Origin: Rhizobium sp. AC27/96
GTDB lineage: Bacteria; Pseudomonadota; Alphaproteobacteria; Rhizobiales; Rhizobiaceae
Length of the DNA stretch: 64,000 nucleotides
NCBI RefSeq assembly: GCF_001692325.1
Contig: NZ_LXKN01000075.1
Span: forward strand, 1 to 64,000
Reading direction: 5' to 3'
Shown here: positions 50,404-59,224 of the stretch, piece by piece
Layout of the letters: each line of letters starts with the position of its first letter
Position numbering within the stretch: the stretch's first letter is position 1
The notes under the pieces: generated by a model
Told to the model about the DNA's origin: nothing
Seen by the model: only the letters and a program-made list of their open reading frames with translations
Database searches by the model: none
Translations under genes and position numbers: made by a program

Positions 50404-53400
50404 ATGGAAGGGAGGTTTAGCACAGAATACCTCAAGCAGCTTCATAGAATATTTTTCATTTCTAGAGAAATAGATCGCCTTGAGCGAGAATTCATCAAGC
50501 AAGGCATAGCACATTTTCATGTCTCCGGCGCAGGGCATGAGTCGACCGCGCTGCTCAACGAATTCCTCCATGACGACGACTGGCTGCATCTGCATTATCG
50601 CGACAAGGCCCTGATGCTGGCCCGCGGCATGCCCATTCGTGAGTTTTTCTCAAGCCTGCTCGCAACGGCCAATTCCCATTCCGCCGGACGGCAGATGAGC
50701 GCCCATCTATCCTCCCGCGCGCTCAACATCACGTCCATTGTCGGCCCTGTCGGCAACAACGCGCTGCACGCAGCGGGCGTCGGCGCGGCGCTGAAGCATA
50801 AGGCCGGCCTGCCGATCGCCATCTGCTGCGTCGGTGATGGCACCACCCAACAAGGCGAATTCGTCGAGGCCGTCGCGGAGGCCGTTCGTGGCCAGTATCC
50901 CGTCGTCTTCGTCATCGAAGACAACAGTTTCTCGATCTCGACGCGCACGAGCAAGCAAACCTTCTTCGACCTGCCTGGTGGTCCCGCATCCTCTTTCTAT
51001 GGCGTCGATATCATCCGCACCGACGGGGCCGACCTTACCTCGTCGCGGGAAGCCTTCCGCAAGGCCGTTCGCCACAGCCGGAACAATCGCGTGCCGAGCA
51101 TCGTGCTCCTCAATGTCGAGCGCCTGTCCGACCATACGAATGCCGACGATCAGAAGACCTATCGCACCCTGCTGGAAATCGAGACCGGCTCCTCGCGCGA
51201 TCCGCTTCCGAACCTGCGGGCGATGCTGCACAAGGCTGGTGTCGATGCCGATGCGCTTGAGAAGATCGAGCAGGAACTGACGGCCGAAGTACAGGCCGAA
51301 GCCGCTCTCGCCCGCAGGGAAGATGCGCCCAAGGTCGAGACGGAGGCAAAGGCGCCCTACCCCGCTTCCTTCGGCAAGGCGACGGAATATCGCGGCAATG
51401 AACGCGAAGCCACATTGACGATGCGCGAGGCGTTGAACAACGTGCTCGACAAGCAACTGGCCGCCAACCCAGAAGTCGTGCTGTTCGGACAGGACGTGGA
51501 GGACCCGAAGGGCGATGTCTTCGGCGTTACCCGCGGTCTCAGCACCAAATATCCCGAGCGCGTCCATAACGCGGCTCTCAGCGAATCCACAATTGTCGGA
51601 ACCGCCGTCGGCCGTGCGCTCGCCGGTCAACGGCCAGTGGCCTTCCTGCAATTCGCCGATTTCCTGCCGCTTGCCTATAACCAGATCGTTTCGGAAATGG
51701 GCAGCATGTACTGGCGCACCAATGGTGCCTGGGAATCGCCCGTCATCCTCATGGTAAGCTGTGGCGGCTACAAGCCGGGCCTCGGGCCGTTCCACGCCCA
51801 AAGCTTCGAAGGCATGCTGGCGCACACACCAGGCATTGACGTCGTCATGCCCTCCAGTGCAGGCGATGCGGCTGGCCTGCTCAATGCCGCATTCGAATCG
51901 CGCCGCCCCACCGTCTTTCTTTATCCGAAGGCTGTGCTCAACAATTCCGACGGTCGCACTTCGACCGACCTCGACAAGCATTTCGTCCATCCCGGCCTGT
52001 CGCGTCACGTGGCCCGCGGCCGCGACCTGACGCTGGTCAGCTATGGCAACACGGTCTCTCTCTGTGCCAAGGCGGCCAGCGCCTTCGAAGCCCAGGGCTT
52101 TTCCGTCGAAGTGATCGACCTGCGTTCGATTTCGCCGTGGGACGAGAAGGAAGTGCTGGCGAGCGCCCGGCGCACCCGCCGCCTGATCGTCGTCCATGAG
52201 GACAACCGCACCGTGGGCATGGGCGCGGAAATCGTCGCCACCGTCACGGAAAAGACCGACGTGCCTGTCGTCGTCCGCAGGCTTGCCCGGTCCGACGCGC
52301 ACGTGCCCTTCAATTTCCGCAATCAGCTCGAGACGCTGCCGTCCTACAGCAAGCTGGTCGACCTGATGGCCGAGGTCCTCGAATGCGAGGTCACCTGGCA
52401 TAAGGAAGACGACAACGGCCCGACGGCCGCCATCAAGGCGATCGGTTCCGGCCCCGCCGACGAAAACGTGCTGATCACCGATCTGCTGGTGAAGCCAGGC
52501 GACACGATCGAAGTCGGTCAGCTGGTTGCCGTCGTCGAAGCCACCAAGGCTTCGGTCGAAATCTGCGCCAATATCGGTGGCGTGGTGCAGGAGGTTTTTG
52601 TCCGGATCGGCGACCAGGTCGCGACCGACAGCCCGCTTCTGACCGTCGACGCCAACCGCGACATGGCAGAGCAGAACTTCGCGCTCGCCTCCGAAATACA
52701 GAACAAGTTCGTACTTCGTCGCCTGAAGTCACATTCCATTCCGGCGTTGCGCCGCCACTCCGGCAGTTTCTCGGAAATCGCCGTCAGCGGCCTCGGCATT
52801 GCCACCGGCGGCCGCCGCGTCGCCAACGAGGACATCATCCATCATTGGCCGAACCGTCGGGCCGAAGAGATCTTCGCGCTCACCGGCATCAAGAGCCGGT
52901 TCTGGATCGGTCCGGGCGAAGGCACGCTGAGCCTCGCGACAAAGGCCGTTCGCGATCTGCTGCGCCAGACCGAGATGTCGATTCACGATATCGACCTGGT
53001 GATTGCCGCGACGGGAACGCCAGATATCGCCACGCCGTCTCTGGCAAGCCGCGTTGCAGTGGCCGTCGCGGAAGATGGCGTTCGGCCGTCGCTTGCCGCC
53101 TATGACATGGGCGCTGCCTGCTCCGGCTATCTCTACGCCTTGCAGCAAGCCCACGATTTCATCGCGCAGCAGAACGATGCCAAGGTGCTGATCGTCACCT
53201 CCGAGGTGCTGTCGCCACTGCTCGACATGAAGGATTTCTCCACCGCGATCCTGTTCGGCGACGCGGCTACCGCAAGCCTGGTGACCACGCGCGACATGGC
53301 GCGCAATCCATTGTTTACGGCGAGCCGCCCGATCGTCAGCGGCCGGCCGGAACCAGGGGATCTGCTCTACGTTCCGCTGCCGGATGATGGCGTCATCGCC

Positions 53401-53727
53401 ATGAACGGACGCTCGGTCTTCACGGAAGCAGTGCATTCCATGTCCCGCTCGATCGAGGACGCCTGCGTCGATGCCGGCATTGAGCTCGCCAATCTCGATC
53501 TGCTGGTGCCACATCAGGCCAACCAGCGCATCATCGACACGATCGCCAAGCGCAGCGGCCGCCCGGCTCTGAGCGTCATCGAGAATTATGGCAATACCAG
53601 CTCTTCGAGCATCCCGCTTGCCATGCATCACGTCGTCAATGAACGCTCCGAGCCGCTCAATCTCGGCCTCGTCGCCTTCGGCGGCGGCATGACGGCGGGC
53701 GCTGCGATCGTCCGCACGATAAAATAA
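50404..53727 (+). CDS. Four-domain fusion: 2-oxoacid dehydrogenase E1 alpha + E1 beta + lipoyl-type arm + ketoacyl-ACP synthase III
   Basis: 1107 residues read without interruption. Residues ~1-300 are an E1-alpha half with the thiamine-diphosphate motif from GDG (144-146) to the N of IEDN (174). Residues ~335-660 are an E1-beta half (LSESTIVGTAVGRALAGQRP, FADFLPLAYNQIVSEMG, HTPGIDVVMPS). Residues ~685-750 form a lipoyl/biotinyl-like arm with Lys715 in VEATKASVEI. Residues ~790-1107 are a FabH-type KAS III with the complete triad: Cys906 (MGAACSG), His1037 (VPHQAN) and Asn1064 (YGNTSS). No E2 acyltransferase domain is present. I infer that a 2-oxoacid is decarboxylated, the acyl group loaded on the arm and used as primer for a Claisen condensation, with a branched or short-chain fatty product. 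AGGAAAA at 50389-50395 precedes ATG. Confidence 0.88.
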   Translation: MEGRFSTEYLKQLHRIFFISREIDRLEREFIKQGIAHFHVSGAGHESTALLNEFLHDDDWLHLHYRDKALMLARGMPIREFFSSLLATANSHSAGRQMSAHLSSRALNITSIVGPVGNNALHAAGVGAALKHKAGLPIAICCVGDGTTQQGEFVEAVAEAVRGQYPVVFVIEDNSFSISTRTSKQTFFDLPGGPASSFYGVDIIRTDGADLTSSREAFRKAVRHSRNNRVPSIVLLNVERLSDHTNADDQKTYRTLLEIETGSSRDPLPNLRAMLHKAGVDADALEKIEQELTAEVQAEAALARREDAPKVETEAKAPYPASFGKATEYRGNEREATLTMREALNNVLDKQLAANPEVVLFGQDVEDPKGDVFGVTRGLSTKYPERVHNAALSESTIVGTAVGRALAGQRPVAFLQFADFLPLAYNQIVSEMGSMYWRTNGAWESPVILMVSCGGYKPGLGPFHAQSFEGMLAHTPGIDVVMPSSAGDAAGLLNAAFESRRPTVFLYPKAVLNNSDGRTSTDLDKHFVHPGLSRHVARGRDLTLVSYGNTVSLCAKAASAFEAQGFSVEVIDLRSISPWDEKEVLASARRTRRLIVVHEDNRTVGMGAEIVATVTEKTDVPVVVRRLARSDAHVPFNFRNQLETLPSYSKLVDLMAEVLECEVTWHKEDDNGPTAAIKAIGSGPADENVLITDLLVKPGDTIEVGQLVAVVEATKASVEICANIGGVVQEVFVRIGDQVATDSPLLTVDANRDMAEQNFALASEIQNKFVLRRLKSHSIPALRRHSGSFSEIAVSGLGIATGGRRVANEDIIHHWPNRRAEEIFALTGIKSRFWIGPGEGTLSLATKAVRDLLRQTEMSIHDIDLVIAATGTPDIATPSLASRVAVAVAEDGVRPSLAAYDMGAACSGYLYALQQAHDFIAQQNDAKVLIVTSEVLSPLLDMKDFSTAILFGDAATASLVTTRDMARNPLFTASRPIVSGRPEPGDLLYVPLPDDGVIAMNGRSVFTEAVHSMSRSIEDACVDAGIELANLDLLVPHQANQRIIDTIAKRSGRPALSVIENYGNTSSSSIPLAMHHVVNERSEPLNLGLVAFGGGMTAGAAIVRTIK

Positions 53728-53775
53728 CAATCATAGCGTAGCCGCCGTCCTTGCAGCCGCGCCGATCCGATAACG

Positions 53776-53809
53776 ACGCCTCGCTCTTGTTCCATCAAGT
53801 GCGAGGCGT
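53776..53809 (+). terminator. Hairpin after the E1-ketosynthase gene
   Basis: ACGCCTCGC (53776-53784) pairs with GCGAGGCGT (53801-53809), with an inner CTTG/CAAG stem (53786-53789 and 53796-53799), 48 nt after the stop codon. There is no clear T tract. The remaining gap to 53998 holds an AT-richer promoter-like stretch at 53920-53990 and nothing else that I can support. Confidence 0.5.
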
Positions 53810-53998
53810 TCGTCCAATTGGGCTCAATTTGGCGGCAGCTGCTACAGAGGCGCGAGATACGGATACCCTCGATCGCGTGCTAGGAGCGCGAAGCATCAAG
53901 TTTTTGCAACCTATGCTGCCCATCTTTCATTACAATTCATCCATGTTTGCGTGTACTATCTCTTGAAAAGCACCTGAGCGGTACTTTACTTGAAGTGC

Positions 53999-54487
53999 AT
54001 GGCGAAGGCGCACACTTCATCGCATCCAACGCATCTGCGATACGAACTCGCTCCCGATGCAGCGGCACGACAGGCGATGGACGAGACCTTCGCTGCATAC
54101 GGGCAGATGATGAGGCTGCTCACAGAGATCGTTCCGGACAGAGCCGGGGCGAACCTCGTTACGCTTCATGAACTTGCCTATGAAACCATCCGCGAACGCA
54201 CCGCTTTGCCCGCGCGCCTCGTAACGCTCGGCCTGCGTGATTTTGCGGCCAACAGGGGCGAGCCAGCGGGCACAAACCGCCTGCCGCTCGACGAAAAGCT
54301 CTTTGCCATCAAGGGTCCGTCGGATCTGACAATCTCGACGGTGCGCGGCCGTATCGCCGTGCCGTTTGACGTGGCCGGTTACTTCAAGGGGTGGGACACC
54401 AATCTTCCCGCCTACCTGATCGCCGATGGCGGCCACTACGCGATTCACATCGGGGTTACACCAAACTCTCCCCGGACGGAGGAAAAT
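53999..54487 (+). CDS. TnpB (IS605 OrfB) N-terminal-like segment, open in frame into pspA
   Basis: About 163 residues from ATG 53999 (TTG 53990 also possible) with no stop before the PspA-like start. The pattern LRYELAPDAAARQAMDETFA, ALPARLVTLGLRD, LPLDEKLFAIKGPSDL, STVRGRIAVPFDVAGY and AYLIADGGHYAIHIGV follows the N-terminal (wedge-like) half of TnpB/IS605 OrfB proteins as I know them. The RuvC nuclease half and the zinc ribbon are absent, and no IS ends are seen. Either it is a remnant fused to pspA, or a domesticated domain made separately or as a 381-residue fusion. Codon use looks like the host's, arguing for long residence. Confidence 0.55.
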
Positions 54488-55144
54488 ATGACGATGAACG
54501 AAGGCATTCTTTCCCGCATGGGACGACTGATCGCCGGCCTCGCCAACGCGGCAGTCGACAAGGTGGAAGGCGCCAACAAGATCGCAGTCATAGAACAGGC
54601 GCTCCATGAGATCGACGCGGCCGCTGACGAAGCGCGCGCCGATCTCGGCAAGGCACGCGCCGAGGAATACCGCATCCAGAGCCGCCGCACCGAAATCGTC
54701 GACGATCTCACAGCCCTCGACGCAAAAATCCGGCTTGCGATATCGGCCGATCGCGAAGACCTCGCCAAGGCCGGCGTCGCCCGCCAGATCGATCTCGAAT
54801 CCCAGATCGCCGCGCTCGACAAGGCGCTCGCGGATGCAAATGCACAGATCGATGAAGGACAGAAGGCGCTGCAGGCCGTTCTTGCCACCCGCCGCGAGGC
54901 GGAGGCCCGCCTCGCCGATTTCAAGCGCAGCGTAGCCCGCCACACGCCGGAAGAAGCAACCGGTGGTGTGCCGCGTGCGACACCGGCGGCAGGAGCAGCA
55001 CGTGCGGCTGCCGCCGTCTCCCGCCTCACCGGCGTTCCGGCAGGCGAGCCCGCCACCAGCGCCGAGCTCGATGAGCTTGACCGCCTGCACCGGGAGCAGG
55101 CCATCGCAGCGCGCCTTGCCCGTTTCAAGGCGAATGATCAGTAA
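54488..55144 (+). CDS. pspA: PspA/IM30-family protein
   Basis: 218 residues from ATG 54488 with GGAGGA at 54478-54483; ATG 54494 is the alternative. Starts NEGILSRMGRLIAGLANAAV followed by a long coiled coil (IEQALHEIDAAADEARADLG, RQIDLESQIAALDKALADAN, EGQKALQAVLATRREAEARL) and an Ala-rich C-terminal helix. PspA/IM30 proteins assemble into ESCRT-III-like rods on the inner membrane and protect it under stress. It is followed by yqiJ- and yqiK-like genes with small gaps, so the three form a membrane-maintenance operon. The frame is open upstream through the TnpB-like segment, so a longer fusion may also be made. Confidence 0.82.
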   Translation: MTMNEGILSRMGRLIAGLANAAVDKVEGANKIAVIEQALHEIDAAADEARADLGKARAEEYRIQSRRTEIVDDLTALDAKIRLAISADREDLAKAGVARQIDLESQIAALDKALADANAQIDEGQKALQAVLATRREAEARLADFKRSVARHTPEEATGGVPRATPAAGAARAAAAVSRLTGVPAGEPATSAELDELDRLHREQAIAARLARFKANDQ

Positions 55145-55149
55145 CGATC

Positions 55150-55800
55150 ATGCACCTCTTCCTCGCACCCGAATGTGCGCCCTTTGCCATCGCGGCGATG
55201 ATCCTGATCGGCCTGACAGCCATCGAGATCCTTTCCATGCTGTTCGGCTTCTCCTTGAGCGAGATGATCGGCAAGCCGCATCTTGATGGTCACGATGGCG
55301 TTGTCTCCGGCCTGCTCTCCTGGATCAACCTCGGCGGCGTGCCGCTGTTGATCCTGATCATGCTACTGCTCGGCATCTTCGCCATCGTGGGCTTTGCCGT
55401 GCAGGCGGTGGCCGCCATGGTCTGGACGCCGCTGACGGCAGTGGTGGCCGTACTGCCCGCCGCCTTTCTCACCATACCGCTGGTGAGAGGCTCCACCCGT
55501 ACCATCGCGCGGCTCATTCCGCGCGACGAGACCTATGTCGTCGATGCAGGCGATTTCGTTGGCCGTACCGCCAAAGTCACTGTCGGACCGCTGGACCAGG
55601 GCTTGCCCGGCCGCGTCTCGGTCAAGGACGTGCACGGCAACTGGCATCAGCTGCGCGCCAGCGCCGCCAAGGGCGAAGGCCCGCTTGGCGTCGGCGCCGA
55701 GGTCCTTCTTGTCGACCACAAGGCCGATATCTTCATTGCAGTTCCTGCCCCATCGGACCTCGTCGGTCCCGCTGAACAACCCTCCAGGGAGCAACACTAA
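55150..55800 (+). CDS. yqiJ: YqiJ-like membrane protein with OB-fold C-terminus
   Basis: 216 residues: three or four membrane segments (CAPFAIAAMILIGLTAIEIL, VPLLILIMLLLGIFAIVGFA, PLTAVVAVLPAAFLTIPLVR) followed by a beta-barrel domain (YVVDAGDFVGRTAKVTVGPL, EVLLVDHKADIFIAVPAP) as in NfeD/YqiJ proteins, which act with flotillins. The stop TAA shares its last base with the next ATG (TAATG), showing coupling to the flotillin gene. Confidence 0.82.
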   Translation: MHLFLAPECAPFAIAAMILIGLTAIEILSMLFGFSLSEMIGKPHLDGHDGVVSGLLSWINLGGVPLLILIMLLLGIFAIVGFAVQAVAAMVWTPLTAVVAVLPAAFLTIPLVRGSTRTIARLIPRDETYVVDAGDFVGRTAKVTVGPLDQGLPGRVSVKDVHGNWHQLRASAAKGEGPLGVGAEVLLVDHKADIFIAVPAPSDLVGPAEQPSREQH

Positions 55801-57515
55801 TGTACGGCCTATATGACCTTCTTCTGCCAGCAGGCATCGGCATCGTCCTGATCCTCGGGATCGGCTTTGTCCTCGCCTCGCTCTACGTCCGCTCGAGCCG
55901 CGACGAGGCGTATGTGCGCACCGGTCTCGGTGGCCAGAAAGTCGTCCTCGATGGCGGCTCCGTCGTCCTGCCGATCTTCCACTCGATCGCCCGTGTCAAC
56001 CTCAAGACCCTTCGCTTGGAGGTCCAACGTGGCGAAAACGACGCGCTGATCACCAAAGACCGCATGCGTGTCGATATCGGCGCCGAGTTCTATGTCCGCG
56101 TCAAGCCGGACACCTCCTCCATCGCCCTTGCCGCACAGACGCTCGGCAGCCGCACCAACGACACTGAGCAGCTGCGCCAGCTGATCGAGGCGAAGTTCGT
56201 CGACAGCCTGCGCTCCGTCGCCGCCACGATGAACCTCGACGCGCTGCAGGAGCAACGCATGGATTTCGTCAAGGCGGTGCAGGAAGCCGTTGGTTCCGAC
56301 CTCCAATCCAACGGTCTTGAACTCGAGTCGGTGTCGCTGACCCGCCTCGACCAGACCGACATCAAGCATTTCAATGCCAATAACTTCTTCGATGCCCATG
56401 GTCTGGCCGCGCTCACCCGCGTCACTGAAGGCCGCAAGAAGGAACGCAACGAAATCGTTCGCGATACAGAAGTCGCAATCGCCCAGAAGGACCTTGAGGC
56501 GCGGCAGCAATCGCTGACCATCGATCGGACGAAGCGCGAGGCCGAACTGAATCAGCAGCGCGACATCGCCAATAAATCCGCTGCCACCCGCGCCGAAACC
56601 GCTCAGCAGGAACAGGCCGCCAAGCGCTCGGAAGAAGAAGCCCGCATTGCCGCCGAGCAGGCCATCGCTGAACGTGAGGCCATGGCCAAGCAGGTGCGTG
56701 AGTCCGCCAACATCGACTCGGCCCGTGCGGTCCAGCAGCGTGAAACGGAAGCTCGCCGCGACAACCAGATCGTAGCGCAGGAAAGCGCCATCGCAGTTGC
56801 CAACAAGAGCCGCGAGGAGTCGGAAGCCAAGGCGAAGGCCGAAGCTGCCCGCGCACTCGCCATCGCGGCCGAAGAAAAGGTCGGCACCGCCAAGGCCGTC
56901 GAAATCGCCGAGCGCGAAAAGCAGATCGCCGTGATCGATGCACAGAAGCGGGCACAGACCCAGGCAACGGCTGTCACCATCGCCGCAGAAGCCGAAAAGC
57001 AGGCGGCAACCGACCAGGCGGATGCCATCAAGACACTGGCCACCGCCGAAGCCGATGCCGCGATCATCAAGGCCAAGGGTATTCTGGAAACCGGCAAGGC
57101 CACGGCCGAGAGCGAAGCGCTGCTCAACGAAGCACGCAACAAGCTCAGCCCCGCCATCATCGAATTCGAGATCACCCGCGAGCGCATCCGCATCGTGCCT
57201 GCAGCCCTTGCCGAAGCGGTCAAACCGATCGAGAAGATCTCGGATATCCGCATCTTCGACACCGGCGGCATGCTCGGCCGCGGCGGCAACGGTGCGAACG
57301 GCGGCAGCGGCGTTGGCCTCGGCGAAGGTCTCGCCGGTCAGCTTCTCTCCTATCAGGCCAACAAGCCGATCCTCGACCGCCTGCTCAAGGAAGCCGGTTT
57401 CGATGGCGACAATGCTATCTCGGCGCTGCTCGGCAATCTCGACAGCAAGCCCGCGGTGGTCCAGTCCAACGACAATTATGACGGCGACACCGAAGAGACG
57501 GACAAGCCTGCCTGA
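55800..57515 (+). CDS. yqiK: Flotillin-like (YqiK) membrane protein
   Basis: 571 residues: one N-terminal membrane segment (LLPAGIGIVLILGIGFVLAS), an SPFH domain (YVRTGLGGQKVVLDGGSVVL, MRVDIGAEFYVRVKPDTSSI, GLELESVSLTRLDQTDIKHF), then ~250 residues of Glu/Ala-rich coiled coil (AEEKVGTAKAVEIAEREKQI) and a Gly-rich region before the C-terminus. Flotillins scaffold membrane microdomains. Operon: pspA-yqiJ-yqiK, ending at a strong terminator. Confidence 0.9.
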   Translation: MYGLYDLLLPAGIGIVLILGIGFVLASLYVRSSRDEAYVRTGLGGQKVVLDGGSVVLPIFHSIARVNLKTLRLEVQRGENDALITKDRMRVDIGAEFYVRVKPDTSSIALAAQTLGSRTNDTEQLRQLIEAKFVDSLRSVAATMNLDALQEQRMDFVKAVQEAVGSDLQSNGLELESVSLTRLDQTDIKHFNANNFFDAHGLAALTRVTEGRKKERNEIVRDTEVAIAQKDLEARQQSLTIDRTKREAELNQQRDIANKSAATRAETAQQEQAAKRSEEEARIAAEQAIAEREAMAKQVRESANIDSARAVQQRETEARRDNQIVAQESAIAVANKSREESEAKAKAEAARALAIAAEEKVGTAKAVEIAEREKQIAVIDAQKRAQTQATAVTIAAEAEKQAATDQADAIKTLATAEADAAIIKAKGILETGKATAESEALLNEARNKLSPAIIEFEITRERIRIVPAALAEAVKPIEKISDIRIFDTGGMLGRGGNGANGGSGVGLGEGLAGQLLSYQANKPILDRLLKEAGFDGDNAISALLGNLDSKPAVVQSNDNYDGDTEETDKPA

Positions 57516-57540
57516 CGATTACGCCTGACCGACCAAAACA

Positions 57541-57575
57541 AAACCCCGGAATCCGCTACGGATTCCGGGGTTTTT
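57541..57575 (+). terminator. Rho-independent terminator of the pspA-yqiJ-yqiK operon
   Basis: AAACCCCGGAATCCG and CGGATTCCGGGGTTT pair perfectly around CTA, ending in a run of five T (57571-57575). The opposite strand ends in AAA/TTT too, so it may also stop the convergent LpxO-type gene. Confidence 0.93.
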
Positions 57576-57600
57576 CATAAACTTCGCTGACGAACGCGGA

Positions 57601-58446
57601 TCAGGCCTTCGGGCGGTTTCTCAGCGCTTCGGCCTCCGCGTAGAACTTCTTTTCCCATTCCTTGTGGTTGTCGAGACCTTCCTTGATGAACGGCGTGAAG
57701 ATCGCCAGGTTCATCAAGGCCCAGTTGACAAAGCGAGCCGGGAATTTCAGCGGCTTGACGAAGTCGACGAAGAGCACCACCCGGGTCTTGTCGGAATGGT
57801 TCCAGGCCTCATGCTCATAGGCGTCGTCGAAGATCAGCGCCTTGCCTTCCTGCCAGTGGCAAATCTGCTTGTCGACGCGGATCGCCAGCTTCTCGTTCGG
57901 CTCCGGCACGATCAAGCCGAGATGCAGGCGCAGCACGCCGTTATAGGGACCACGATGCGCCGGAAGATGCTTGCCAGGCTCGAAGATCGAGAACATCGCC
58001 GTCGTCAATCCGGGGATCTTCTGCACAGCCGCCCAGGTATTGGGGCATGCCTTGATGTTCTGCTCGGACTTCACACCGAAGCCGAGCAGGAAGAAGGTCT
58101 TCCAGCGCGTATCGGTCGAGATGGTCTTCACGTCGGTGGAGATATCCTGGAACGTCGGCAGCTCGCTCTGGCGCAACAGCACCTTTTCGAGTTCGGCGCG
58201 GATCGCCGGATAATCCTTCTCGATCTCGGCCGCCCAAGGGAAGGTCGCGACGTCATAGACCGGCGGATTGCCCAGCTTGGCATATTTCAGATTGAGGCTT
58301 TCAGCCCAGGCAACGATGCCCATGAAAAAGCGCGTCATGGCGCTCGGGCGATCCATCGGCGCAAGCCCGGCGGTGCCGAAGGTTTGTTCCGGAGCATGAG
58401 GTTCTGTGGAAGTGGGAGCAGGTGCGCTCAAAGGACTCTCCGTCAT
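57601..58446 (-). CDS. lpxO: Aspartyl/asparaginyl beta-hydroxylase family protein (LpxO-like)
   Basis: 281 residues from ATG 58446 (MTESPLSAPAP); the frame is open to 58533. Fe(II)/2-oxoglutarate dioxygenase core: FSIFEPGKHLPAHRGPYNGV with one iron His, LRLHLGLIVPEPNEKLAIRV, and WQEGKALIFDDAYEHEAWNH with the second His and the R in SDKTRVVLFVDF for 2-oxoglutarate. The C-terminal membrane-near segment (FVNWALMNLAIFTPF) is as in LpxO, which 2-hydroxylates a secondary acyl chain of lipid A. The substrate is inferred by similarity. A ~296-nt gap upstream (58447-58742) is AT-rich around 58570-58610 and otherwise empty. Confidence 0.82.
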   Translation of the reverse strand: MTESPLSAPAPTSTEPHAPEQTFGTAGLAPMDRPSAMTRFFMGIVAWAESLNLKYAKLGNPPVYDVATFPWAAEIEKDYPAIRAELEKVLLRQSELPTFQDISTDVKTISTDTRWKTFFLLGFGVKSEQNIKACPNTWAAVQKIPGLTTAMFSIFEPGKHLPAHRGPYNGVLRLHLGLIVPEPNEKLAIRVDKQICHWQEGKALIFDDAYEHEAWNHSDKTRVVLFVDFVKPLKFPARFVNWALMNLAIFTPFIKEGLDNHKEWEKKFYAEAEALRNRPKA

Positions 58447-58742
58447 GTCTGTCTCAAGGCCGTCCGAGAGGAAGCATTGCCACCTGGGAATTGCAGGAGG
58501 ATTGCAAGGTGGCAACAGGTTCGACATCATCAATGCCCGCCTGCCCGTTCCTGATTGACGCCCGTCTCCTTGGTTATGCGATGATCATAATAATCGATTA
58601 TATGAGTTGAATAGTCGAATTTCGCAAGAGTGCCCATTCGCGATCAGCGTTGGTTTCTCATGGAAGAAATCTTCGACGATTTCCCGGAGGATTTCACCTC
58701 ATAATCGGCAAAAATACGGCAAAGGCGGCCCGCGCCTTTTCC

Positions 58743-59132
58743 TCAGACAGTTTGTCCCGAAATTATTAGCCGGACAATCGCTAATCCGGCGACAAGCGCC
58801 GCTATCGACAGGAAAACCGAGAGTACGACATAGGCGACGGATGGCATCCATTGGCCTCGCTCCCAGAGCGCGACGCTCTCGAGCGCAAAGGTCGAAAACG
58901 TCGTGAAACCGCCGAGAATGCCCGTCGTCAGAAACAGCCGGAGTTCCTGCGACATACCGCCGCGAAAGACGAAATACTCCGTCAGGACGCCCATGAGGAA
59001 TGCCCCGACGACGTTGATGATGAGCGTGCCGAACGGAAAGTCGACACCGAGCAGCCGAGCCGCAATCTCATTGATGCCAAGACGGCAGGCACCACCCAAT
59101 CCAGCACCGAGAAAAACGACAAGATAGATCAC
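58743..59132 (-). CDS. crcB: Fluoride channel CrcB (Fluc)
   Basis: 129 residues from a GTG start with CAGGAGA upstream. Four membrane segments and the family signatures GAGLGGACRLGINE, FPFGTLIINVVGAFLMG and TTGILGGFTTFSTFALE (the Phe/Thr fluoride pore and Na+ site). Fluc channels are dual-topology dimers that let fluoride leave the cell. It is second in an operon behind the CLC-F type gene and a fluoride riboswitch. Confidence 0.93.
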   Translation of the reverse strand: MIYLVVFLGAGLGGACRLGINEIAARLLGVDFPFGTLIINVVGAFLMGVLTEYFVFRGGMSQELRLFLTTGILGGFTTFSTFALESVALWERGQWMPSVAYVVLSVFLSIAALVAGLAIVRLIISGQTV

Positions 59133-59224
59133 GATAATCTCCTGCTGCGGTTGGACGATATCCCGACTGAGGCTTCCTGATTATCAGCATTGCAAGACTT
59201 TCGACAATCACCGGTCGTCTCGCG

